The notes beneath the pieces were generated by a model, which saw only the letters and a list, made by a program, of their open reading frames with translations, was not told where the DNA came from and searched no databases. 26,736 bases of DNA, taken from positions 11,263 through 37,998 of the forward strand of contig DGQA01000033.1 of the NCBI GenBank assembly GCA_002390705.1. The letters are read 5' to 3'. This document shows positions 8,031 through 15,337 of the stretch, piece after piece. A program made the position numbers and the translations under genes. Source of the stretch: Actinobacteria bacterium UBA4426. GTDB lineage: Bacteria > Actinomycetota > Actinomycetes > S36-B12. Positions within the stretch are counted from its first letter, which is position 1; each line of letters opens with the position of its first letter.

Positions 8031-9680
8031 CTACAGGCCAAGCTCAGCATCAAATGAAGCTTCTTCCAACCGAACCTTCATGGTTGAAAGGAAGCGGGCA
8101 GCATCTGCTCCGTCAACCAGTCGGTGGTCATAGCTCAAAGCTAGGTAGACCATTGAACGAATAGCAATTACGTCTTGTCCATTGTCATCCGTGACAGCAA
8201 TGGGACGCTTGACAACTGCTCCGGTGCCAAGAATGGCTACCTGCGGCAGATTAACAATTGGGGTGTCAAACAATGCCCCGCGACTGCCGGTGTTGGTTAC
8301 CGTAAATGTTCCACCCGAAAGGTCATCTGGGGAGACTTTACCGGTGCGAGTTCGCTCGGCTAGATCGGCAATTTGACGTGCGATCCCGGCAACGTTGAGG
8401 TCGCCAGCTTCGTGGATAACGGGAACGAGTAGCCCTCGCTCGGTATCAACGGCAATGCCGATGTTTTCGTCCGCGTAATACGTGACCGTGCCGGCAGCTA
8501 TGTCAATGGACGCGTTGATTTGTGGGTATTGCTTTAACGCTTCAACAGAGGCCTTCACAAAAAACGGCATGAAGGACAGCTTTACGCCTTCACGTTGTTC
8601 AAATGATGCCTTCACTCGCTTTCGGACGGCAGCAATTCGGGTTACGTCAACTTCAACGACTGTGGTGAGTTGAGCCGATACCTGCAGTGACTCCACCATG
8701 CGCTGGGCGATCACCTTGCGCAAGCGACTGAGGGGTTCGGTGGTTCCGGCAAGTGGGCCACTAGCAAGTGTGGTTGGTGTGCTGGGCTTTTGTGCGGTAA
8801 CGGGGGGATGTGTCGGCGCTGGTGGATCTGTCGCTACCGACGCTGTTGGCGCCGTTGGCGCTGCGGTTGCGCCCGCCGAGGCTGCCACAACATCGGCTTT
8901 GGTGATCCGGCCACCAGCGCCGGTCCCTGCAACGGTGGTGAGGTCCACTCCCGCATCACCGGCCATGCGGCGAACCAATGGTGTCACGTAACCCGATTGG
9001 GTCGACGCTGCGGGTGCTGCGGGTGCTGCGGGTGCTGCGGGTGCTGCGGGTGCTGCGGGTGCTGCGGGTGCTGCGGCAACACTAGATCCGATCCGGCCAA
9101 GCTCGCCACCAACTTCAATGATGGAGTCTTCGGGTGCGGTGATCTTGATGAGCACACCGGCAATCGCGGCGGGAATTTCAGTGTCAACTTTGTCAGTAGA
9201 GATTTCAACAATTGGTTCGTCGACGGCGACGGCATCACCTTCGGATTTGAGCCAGCGGGTGATGGTTCCTTCCGTGACACTTTCGCCCAATGCGGGAAGC
9301 ACAATGATGCTTTCGATGCCTGCCGCCGCAGGCGCCGAAACTGGGGCGGCTTCCTCAACAGCAACTGGTGCGGGCGGGGTTACGGGCGGGGTTACGGGCG
9401 GTGCCGCAGGGGCGGGAGTCTCGACGGGCGCGCCAACTTCGGATTCTTCGCCGATCAAGGCTAACTCCGCGCCAACTTCGACGACATCATCTTCTTGGGC
9501 GGCCAATGAAAGCAGGATTCCGGTCACCGGGGAAGGAATCTCAGTGTCGACTTTGTCAGTTGAGATCTCGACGAGCGGCTCGTCGGCGTTGACATGGTCA
9601 CCCACGCTTTTTAACCAGCGGGTGATAGTTCCTTCGGTGACGCTTTCGCCGAGCTGTGGCATCTTGACGGAAACTGACAT
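8031..9680 (-). CDS. sucB: Dihydrolipoamide acyltransferase (E2), two lipoyl domains
   Basis: Core E2 of a 2-oxoacid dehydrogenase complex. Usually annotated sucB, but in actinobacteria this gene (dlaT in mycobacteria) generally serves pyruvate dehydrogenase, because the 2-oxoglutarate E2 is fused to its E1. Over 549 residues: lipoyl domain 1 (2-78, Lys43 in TDKVD), a Pro/Ala linker, lipoyl domain 2 (125-198, Lys164), an Ala-Ala-Pro repeat linker (203-225), the peripheral-subunit-binding domain (231-266), another linker, and the catalytic acyltransferase domain (about 315-549) with His519 and Asp523 in DHRLVDG. AGGAGC precedes the ATG. lpd lies 30 bp upstream, so E3 and E2 are made together beside the genes that lipoylate E2. 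Confidence 0.96.
   Translation of the reverse strand: MSVSVKMPQLGESVTEGTITRWLKSVGDHVNADEPLVEISTDKVDTEIPSPVTGILLSLAAQEDDVVEVGAELALIGEESEVGAPVETPAPAAPPVTPPVTPPAPVAVEEAAPVSAPAAAGIESIIVLPALGESVTEGTITRWLKSEGDAVAVDEPIVEISTDKVDTEIPAAIAGVLIKITAPEDSIIEVGGELGRIGSSVAAAPAAPAAPAAPAAPAAPAAPAASTQSGYVTPLVRRMAGDAGVDLTTVAGTGAGGRITKADVVAASAGATAAPTAPTASVATDPPAPTHPPVTAQKPSTPTTLASGPLAGTTEPLSRLRKVIAQRMVESLQVSAQLTTVVEVDVTRIAAVRKRVKASFEQREGVKLSFMPFFVKASVEALKQYPQINASIDIAAGTVTYYADENIGIAVDTERGLLVPVIHEAGDLNVAGIARQIADLAERTRTGKVSPDDLSGGTFTVTNTGSRGALFDTPIVNLPQVAILGTGAVVKRPIAVTDDNGQDVIAIRSMVYLALSYDHRLVDGADAARFLSTMKVRLEEASFDAELGL
9007..9076. repeat. 9-bp minisatellite encoding Ala-Ala-Pro in the E2 linker
   Basis: Seven perfect copies of GCTGCGGGT (plus strand) followed by a partial copy, inside the E2 gene. 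On the coding strand each unit gives Ala-Ala-Pro, the flexible linker between lipoyl domain 2 and the subunit-binding domain. Gain or loss of units keeps the frame and only changes linker length. Confidence 0.95.
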
Positions 9681-9710
9681 TGGGGCTCCTAGTAACTCTG
9701 CATTGGCTTT

Positions 9711-11078
9711 TCAGGCATGGGCATGAAGTGGCTTACCGGCGAGGGCGAGGTGGGCCTCGCCCATGGCTTCGTTTTGGGTGGGATGTGCGTGAATCAGGGT
9801 TGCAACATCTTCTGGGTACGCCTCCCAGTTAACAATTAACTGGGCTTCGCCGATTTGCTCACCCACACGCGAGCCGACCATGTGAATCCCAACGACAGGT
9901 CCATCTTTTTGAGAAATAAGCTTGATGAAACCAGCCGTACCAAGGATCTGGCTTTTCCCGTTTCCACCGAGGTTGTATTCATAAACATTCACATTGTCAC
10001 CGAAGGCTGCGCGGGCTTCCACTTCATTCATGCCCACGCTGGCAACCTCTGGTTCGCAGTAGGTGACTTTGGGAATATTGATGTCAGCGATCACAACCGG
10101 GTTTTGACCAGCGATCTCTTCGGCAACAAAGATTCCGTGCTGGAATCCGCGGTGAGCAAGCTGCAAACCAGGAGTGATATCTCCGACGGCAAAAATACCG
10201 GGCACGTTTGTGGCTAAGCGCTCGTTGACCAGGACCCAGCCGCGATCCATTGCGATATTATTCTCCTCGAAGCCCATGTCTGCGGTGCTTGGTCCACGGC
10301 CAACAGCAACGAGAAGAAGTTCCGCGCTAATAGCTTTGCCGTCTTCGAGAGTGACGTCCACGCCCGAGTCTGAGTGGCTCGCCGAAGCGAATTTGGTTCC
10401 GAGAATGAAGTTAATACCGCGTTTGCGATAGGCGCGTTCAAGTGCTTTGGACACGGCTTCATCTTCATTAGGAACAAGATGCGGCAGGCCTTCAACAATC
10501 GTCACGTCGGCACCAAATGATTTCCAGACACTGGCAAACTCCACTCCAATGACGCCGCCGCCCAGCACGATCACGCTTTTGGGCACGTAGTCTAAATTCA
10601 GCGCCTGATCCGAAGTCATGATGGAACCTGAGATTTCCAGGCCAGGGATTGATTTCGCATATGACCCGGTCGCCAGCACCACGTTTTTTCCAGTGTATTT
10701 TACGCCATCGACCTCAATAGTCTGTGAGTCGACGAGTGTGCCTGCGCCCTCGACGAAAGTGACATTGCGGCTCTTTATTAGACCCTGTAGTCCCTTATAC
10801 AGGCGGGCCACAACACCGTCACGGTATTCATTGACCTTGGGCATATCAATGCCCTCAAAGGTGCTTACTACCCCAAAGTTTTCTGATTCGCGGCTTGAGT
10901 CCGCAACCTCGGCTGCGTGAAGAAGAGCCTTGGTGGGGATGCAGCCACGGTGAAGGCAGGTGCCGCCCAATTTGTCTTTATCGATGAGGATCACGGAAAG
11001 GCCAAGTTCAGCGGATCGAAGAGCGCAAGCGTAGCCACCGCTGCCCCCACCAAGGATCAATACATCTGCAGAAGTCAT
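9711..11078 (-). CDS. lpd: Dihydrolipoyl dehydrogenase (E3)
   Basis: Flavoenzyme that reoxidises dihydrolipoyl groups on E2 or on glycine-cleavage H protein using NAD. Over 455 residues it shows the FAD motif GGGSGG at 10-15, the redox disulfide C41/C46 in GGTCLHRGCIPT, the NAD-binding GGGVIGVEFA near 175, a second FAD segment FAVGDITPG near 295-303, and the catalytic pair His432/Glu437 in HAHPTQNE near the C-terminus. Length is normal. AAGGA lies about ten bases before the ATG. It sits between pepA (64 bp upstream) and E2 (30 bp downstream); no terminator with a T-run is seen in either gap. Confidence 0.97.
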   Translation of the reverse strand: MTSADVLILGGGSGGYACALRSAELGLSVILIDKDKLGGTCLHRGCIPTKALLHAAEVADSSRESENFGVVSTFEGIDMPKVNEYRDGVVARLYKGLQGLIKSRNVTFVEGAGTLVDSQTIEVDGVKYTGKNVVLATGSYAKSIPGLEISGSIMTSDQALNLDYVPKSVIVLGGGVIGVEFASVWKSFGADVTIVEGLPHLVPNEDEAVSKALERAYRKRGINFILGTKFASASHSDSGVDVTLEDGKAISAELLLVAVGRGPSTADMGFEENNIAMDRGWVLVNERLATNVPGIFAVGDITPGLQLAHRGFQHGIFVAEEIAGQNPVVIADINIPKVTYCEPEVASVGMNEVEARAAFGDNVNVYEYNLGGNGKSQILGTAGFIKLISQKDGPVVGIHMVGSRVGEQIGEAQLIVNWEAYPEDVATLIHAHPTQNEAMGEAHLALAGKPLHAHA

Positions 11079-11142
11079 GGCCCTATCCTTTCACCGTAAC
11101 GTGTGGGAGTGCGCAGGGGCTACTGAGCCCAATTGAGTCCGC

Positions 11143-12684
11143 TTAGCCCGCACTGAGTTCGCGAGCAATTTGCACGAGAGTGCGCACTCCAGCTCCCGTT
11201 CCACCCTTCGGGGTGTAGCCATAAGGGGCGACGTCATTGTAGGCAGGGCCGGCAACATCAATGTGGACCCAAGGTTGCGAATCAGGGACGAATTCCTGCA
11301 AGAACACGCCGGCGGAGAGCATTCCGGCCAGTCCATCGCCGATATTTGCGATGTCCGCTGTCTGGGATTTGAGGGTTTCCCGAAGGTAGGTGGGCAGGGG
11401 CATACCCCACATTTCCTCGCCGACCATCCCACTTGCTGCAACAACCTGATCACGAGCGGACTCGGTGTTGCTCATGACACCGGCGATTCGGCGGCCCAAT
11501 GCAATGCGTTGCGCACCGGTCAGGGTGGCAATATCAACCATGAGGTCGGGTTTTTCCCGAACGCTCATTCCGATTGCGTCAGCGAGCACAAGTCGACCTT
11601 CTGCATCCGTGTTGAGAACCTCAACCGTGGTCCCGTCGAAAGTGGTCACAATGTCGCCAGGGCGCTGGGCGGTGCCACTGGGCATGTTCTCGGCTGCTGC
11701 AACCCATCCGGTCACCTTGAGGTTCAGACCCAACCCGGCGATTGCGCTTACTGCGGCGATCACGGCAGCCGAGCCGGACATATCGGCCTTCATTTCATCC
11801 ATTTTGGATGCTGGCTTGATCGAGATGCCACCGGTGTCAAATGTGATCCCCTTGCCGATCAAGGAAAGGTGGGCTTTGGCCCCTTTGGGCGCGTACGTCA
11901 TTTTAATCAAGCGGGGTGGTCGAGAGGAGCCGAGCCCAACCCCCAAAATCGCGCCGCAACCGCTCGCCTTTAGGGCTCTTTCATCCCAGATCTTCACCGT
12001 TACGGGAAGGGAACTAACGGCCGTTTTGGCCGCGCTCGCCAAGTCGGCCGGAGCGAGGTCGTTTGGGGGAGTGTTGATCAAGTTGCGGGCCACGTAGATG
12101 GAGGCCGCAACTTTTTGGGCTTGGGCCAGTGCCGACTTCATGTTGGAGTTGAGTTCGGTCGGAATAGAAATTACAAATGAACCTACGCTCGCCGGACTTG
12201 GCTTGGTTTTGTATTCGTTGAACGTGTAGGCGGCGAGAGCGCACGCGATGACAGTTGCGTCGACATGCTCAGGAGAGTGACCACCAGAAATGGCAACTTT
12301 CTTGGCTCCAGAAAGCGCGCGAACACCATTACCCATCGCTCGTCGAAACTGCTCGAGGTCGAAACCGTTGCGGAAATCACCTAGGCCAACTGCGATGAGT
12401 ATCGGAGATTTGACCCCAGAACCAGATGCAAGTGTGATCACCTCACCGGTTGTACCGCTTCCGCCCAAATGCGCTATTTCGGTGGCGATCCGTCGTGCTT
12501 GAGTCGGTGTGAAGCCGTGGGCAACAAGCTCCACGCTATCGCCCTTGCCAGGAGCGGTGTTCACAATCAAGGCGTCAGCCACGAGGTCTTTCGGCTTGGT
12601 CGCGGTAAGCGTGAAGCGTGGGACAGATGGTGCAATCGTGGATTTTGCGCGAGAGGTAGGGGCACTTTTCTTTGCGGTAGGCAT
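11143..12684 (-). CDS. pepA: Leucyl aminopeptidase (M17)
   Basis: Cytoplasmic di-metal aminopeptidase that removes N-terminal residues from peptides. The start is placed at ATG 12684 (513 residues). An in-frame TTG at 12690 lies in the spacer between the -10 hexamer and the ATG and would be upstream of the predicted transcript start. Metal and catalytic residues match the E. coli enzyme at a constant offset of eight: Lys278, Asp283, Lys290, Asp301, and Asp360, Glu362 and Arg364 in the signature NTDAEGRL. The less conserved N-terminal domain covers about the first 190 residues. It is the first gene of the lipoate cluster, as pepB is near dlaT in mycobacteria, though its activity has no obvious link to lipoate. 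Confidence 0.96.
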   Translation of the reverse strand: MPTAKKSAPTSRAKSTIAPSVPRFTLTATKPKDLVADALIVNTAPGKGDSVELVAHGFTPTQARRIATEIAHLGGSGTTGEVITLASGSGVKSPILIAVGLGDFRNGFDLEQFRRAMGNGVRALSGAKKVAISGGHSPEHVDATVIACALAAYTFNEYKTKPSPASVGSFVISIPTELNSNMKSALAQAQKVAASIYVARNLINTPPNDLAPADLASAAKTAVSSLPVTVKIWDERALKASGCGAILGVGLGSSRPPRLIKMTYAPKGAKAHLSLIGKGITFDTGGISIKPASKMDEMKADMSGSAAVIAAVSAIAGLGLNLKVTGWVAAAENMPSGTAQRPGDIVTTFDGTTVEVLNTDAEGRLVLADAIGMSVREKPDLMVDIATLTGAQRIALGRRIAGVMSNTESARDQVVAASGMVGEEMWGMPLPTYLRETLKSQTADIANIGDGLAGMLSAGVFLQEFVPDSQPWVHIDVAGPAYNDVAPYGYTPKGGTGAGVRTLVQIARELSAG

Positions 12685-12690
12685 GCTCAA

Positions 12691-12700
12691 AGTCTAGGCT
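12691..12700. promoter_or_regulatory. Bidirectional promoter: overlapping -10 elements of pepA and gcvT
   Basis: The ten bases AGTCTAGGCT hold TAGGCT (12695-12700, plus strand, seven bases before the gcvT ATG) and TAGACT (12696-12691, minus strand, six bases before the pepA ATG). The hexamers share two base pairs and form a near-palindrome around CTAG. Neither gene has a Shine-Dalgarno sequence, so both transcripts are predicted to be leaderless. The two start codons are only 23 bp apart. Confidence 0.65.
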
Positions 12701-12707
12701 GTCGACT

Positions 12708-13817
12708 ATGTCAACCCAACCCTCGGACCTTTTGCACACCCCACTGTTTGCCAGTCACCAAAAGCTCGGGGCAAAGTGCGCAGATTTCGGCGGTTGGGAA
12801 ATGCCGATTGAGTATGAAGGAGCGGTGGCCGAGCACGGAGCGGTCCGCTCAACCGTGGGGGTTTTTGACGTATCCCATATGGGCAAGCTTCGGGTCACGG
12901 GCCCGGGAGCGGTCTCGGCTCTCAATTCAATTGTGGCGAGCGACTTGGCCAAAATCGGTAATGGTCAGGCCCAGTACTCCATGTTGTGTAATGAAAGTGG
13001 TGGAGTAGTCGACGACTTCATCATTTACCGGTTCACTGAAGACAACATATTTATTATTCCTAACGCGACAAACGCAACCAAAGTTTTTCACAGACTAAGT
13101 GAGGCACTTCCGTCCGGGATCATAATTGAAAACTTGCATAATCAGTACGGGATTATTGCCATCCAGGGACCGTTAGCGGCAAATGTCCTTGGCCGCATGG
13201 GCCTGCCATTTGACTGCGACTACATGAATTGGCTGCAGGTGAATATGGAGGGTGAAAGGGTAATTATTTGTCGGACCGGTTACACGGGTGAAGCTGGATT
13301 CGAACTCGTTGCACCGGTAGGCGTGTTGCAACACCTGTGGGATCACTCGATAGCCGCTGCCGCGCAAGTGGGCGGAATTCCGGCTGGCCTGGGCGCGCGA
13401 GATATTCTCAGAACCGAAATGGGTTACCCATTGCACGGCCAAGACATTAGCCCCAGCATCTCCCCCCTTGAAGCAAAGATTTCCTGGGCGGTCGGGTGGG
13501 ACAAGCCCCATTTCGATGGTAGGGAAACATTACAAGCTACCCGCGTAGCGGGCGCTGTGCGTAAACGTGTTGCGCTAAGAGCAGTGGGCCGGGGAATCCC
13601 CAGAGCCCACATGGATGTGTACAGCGATCTTGAGTTGCAGCACAAGATCGGTGAAATAACGAGCGGAACTTTCTCGCCAACTTTGAAAGAAGGAATCGCA
13701 ATGGCCCTGGTGGACGTTGAGCATGAAAAATTGGCAAGAATGTTCATTGACGTGCGGGGTAAGGCACTTGAATCCGCCAACGTCTCATTGCCATTTATTG
13801 TGGCGAGTCCGAAGTAA
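12708..13817 (+). CDS. gcvT: Glycine cleavage system aminomethyltransferase (T protein)
   Basis: Transfers the one-carbon unit from aminomethyl-lipoyl H protein to tetrahydrofolate, releasing ammonia. 369 residues, normal length. Visible motifs are DFGGWEMPIEY at 26-36, GVFDVSHMGK at 51-60, the catalytic aspartate in GGVVDDFI at 98-105, and RTGYTGEAGFEL near 190-201; the C-terminal barrel ends in GITSGTFSP-like sequence. There is no ribosome binding site; TAGGCT seven bases upstream suggests a leaderless mRNA. The P and H protein genes are not in the window. Its end overlaps the convergent CobT-like gene by 23 bp. The reaction depends on a lipoylated H protein and on E3, whose gene lies just across the divergent promoter. 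Confidence 0.97.
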   Translation: MSTQPSDLLHTPLFASHQKLGAKCADFGGWEMPIEYEGAVAEHGAVRSTVGVFDVSHMGKLRVTGPGAVSALNSIVASDLAKIGNGQAQYSMLCNESGGVVDDFIIYRFTEDNIFIIPNATNATKVFHRLSEALPSGIIIENLHNQYGIIAIQGPLAANVLGRMGLPFDCDYMNWLQVNMEGERVIICRTGYTGEAGFELVAPVGVLQHLWDHSIAAAAQVGGIPAGLGARDILRTEMGYPLHGQDISPSISPLEAKISWAVGWDKPHFDGRETLQATRVAGAVRKRVALRAVGRGIPRAHMDVYSDLELQHKIGEITSGTFSPTLKEGIAMALVDVEHEKLARMFIDVRGKALESANVSLPFIVASPK

Positions 13818-14529
13818 AGGATTGCAGTAGTTCAACACTTATTTGCGCGCCGACGCCTTGATCATCGCTAAGGTCAAGTGGTAGCCCGGCGGCAATATCC
13901 ATTCGCTCAACGGCCTGACCCACCGCGCGATCAGGGGATGTAGTTGCATTGCGCCACCAGCGACTTGCTTTCATTGATATTCGGTGGCTGATCAGAGCTG
14001 CTGCAAGTTCTTGGGTCGAGCCCAAAATAACTGGGGTTTTGCGTACAGCGGCTTCGAGCAGTGCGTCAACGTAAAAAGCAATCGCACCGGTCGAGTCTAG
14101 GAGTGCTAGCTCGCGTGGCTGCGCCCGTGACTCGCGGTTGTCGCGCATCAAGTTCACGGTGGCAGTGATGTTGTCCATGACCTGTTGATCGCTCATCCCT
14201 GGTGGTTGATGGGTCACCTGCCACGCATCTTTGCGGGCCAACAATCCAATGATCGCTCGAGTAACTACCGGTTCGGCCTGAATATCGCTCATGAAGTAGA
14301 GCAACGTGGCGCCGGCATCCACCGCGGCGTCAACGGCAACCACTCCTGAACCGAAGTCACCTGCTGTGGGTTCAAGTCGGTGCGGAGTAAGTACGGTCCC
14401 TCGTTGCTGCCACCAGGTCACAAGCTCAGCCAGTGACCCTGTAGCTCGAGGGTTAATGGTGATCTCGCTGTTGGGAGTGAACGACTCAATCCGGTCAAAT
14501 GGGTTTTCGCTTTCATAGGGAGAGCTCAC
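13795..14529 (-). CDS. Short, motif-depleted CobT-like protein
   Basis: Last gene of the riboswitch operon. The open frame reaches 14628, but GTG 14529, four bases after the S-component stop, is the likelier start (244 residues). Family CobT enzymes (about 350 residues) join nicotinate mononucleotide and a lower-ligand base to give the ribazole phosphate of cobalamin. Similarity is visible in TGSLAELVTWWQQRG near the start (like the PPGSLG..LE.LA segment), in ALLEAAVRKTPVILGS near 160 (like the A.ARR.PVVLDG strand) and in the end of the domain. The glycine-rich GDMGIGNTT is replaced by SDIQAEPVV, and the GEGTGA box with the catalytic glutamate reads DQGVGA. About 100 N-terminal residues are missing. 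Probably not a catalyst; perhaps a ligand-binding or regulatory relic. Confidence 0.7.
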   Translation of the reverse strand: MSSPYESENPFDRIESFTPNSEITINPRATGSLAELVTWWQQRGTVLTPHRLEPTAGDFGSGVVAVDAAVDAGATLLYFMSDIQAEPVVTRAIIGLLARKDAWQVTHQPPGMSDQQVMDNITATVNLMRDNRESRAQPRELALLDSTGAIAFYVDALLEAAVRKTPVILGSTQELAAALISHRISMKASRWWRNATTSPDRAVGQAVERMDIAAGLPLDLSDDQGVGAQISVELLQSFTSDSPQ

Positions 14530-14533
14530 GGCG

Positions 14534-15337
14534 TCAGGATATGCGCTCGACGCCCGCAAAAACGGTGGGTGCACCAAATGAGGCTTTGCGCGACGCCCGG
14601 CGCAGCAGTTGCAAGATCGGTGAACCAATCAATGCGATCAGGATCACCGTCAACGCTGCGCGAGGCAGGTCAAAGCCAAGAGACGTCGTGATGTTGAACC
14701 TGATCCACGCAAGAAGGTTTTCACCGGTCGCTGCACCGGGTGTGAAAGCAATCTGTTCGGGAAGATTAAGTGAGAACGGCCAAAACCACAGGTTCATGAC
14801 GAACCCAAATGCCACACAGGCGATCGCGGCATAGAGGCTCAACAAGAATATTTCCCACTTACCGTTTGCTTTGGGAAGGAGCCCTGCGCCAAGCCCCACC
14901 CAGGCCGCCGCCAGCATTTGAAACGGAAGCCACGGTCCCACTCCACCGGTAAACATCGCCGAAGCGAGTAGCGAAATAGACCCCAGGAGGAATCCGAAGC
15001 CAGGGCCAAGGGCTCGACCAGCCAAGATCAGAATCACCCAAATGGGTTCAATCCCACCGAGTCCAGCGCCAAGTGGTCGCAAAACAGCGATGACTGCGGC
15101 CAAAGCTCCCAGCAAGGCAATTGCTTTTGCGTTGAGGACACCGTCGCTGATCTGAGAAAACACGGTTGTCAGGAGCAGCGGAATGATTATTGCAAAAAGT
15201 AACGGAGCTTCACTCGAGTTGATAACTAAAAATGAATCAGCGGGTGCAACAAATGGCCACAGAAAACTGAAGACACCAATCAGGCTGAGTGCGGCAATTG
15301 ATATCGCCGAGGATCGGCCTAAAGGGACCGCGTGCAC
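14534..15337 (-). CDS. ECF transporter S component (probable corrinoid-binding subunit)
   Basis: 267-residue membrane protein, mostly hydrophobic, with about six helices (near 10-30, 45-62, 70-85, 95-125, 130-155 and 165-190) and a basic tail. Glycine-rich segments such as GAGLGGIEPIW, GRALGPGFGFLLG and GVGPWLPFQMLAAAWVG are typical of the S-component group of CbrT-like ECF importers. It would bind the vitamin at the outer face and topple in the membrane with the ATPase/T module. The GTG start overlaps the ATPase stop by one base (TAGTG). The cobalamin riboswitch upstream is the main reason to propose a corrinoid as substrate; the sequence alone does not fix this. Confidence 0.8.
   Translation of the reverse strand: MHAVPLGRSSAISIAALSLIGVFSFLWPFVAPADSFLVINSSEAPLLFAIIIPLLLTTVFSQISDGVLNAKAIALLGALAAVIAVLRPLGAGLGGIEPIWVILILAGRALGPGFGFLLGSISLLASAMFTGGVGPWLPFQMLAAAWVGLGAGLLPKANGKWEIFLLSLYAAIACVAFGFVMNLWFWPFSLNLPEQIAFTPGAATGENLLAWIRFNITTSLGFDLPRAALTVILIALIGSPILQLLRRASRKASFGAPTVFAGVERIS

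Noticed and set aside
8790..9464. Plus-strand open frame rich in Cys-Cys-Gly repeats
   Set aside because: It is antisense to the E2 gene, and the repeats are the other strand of the Ala-Ala-Pro minisatellite. No ribosome binding site.
11117..11130. GGGCT-ACTG-AGCCC hairpin between pepA and lpd
   Set aside because: Five-pair stem without a T-run on either strand; not supported as a terminator.
11170..12097. Two long plus-strand open frames
   Set aside because: Antisense to pepA, which has all its metal-binding residues; the frames show no known motif.
12469..13008. Plus-strand open frame bridging pepA and gcvT
   Set aside because: It runs across the divergent promoter and is out of frame with gcvT; a shadow.
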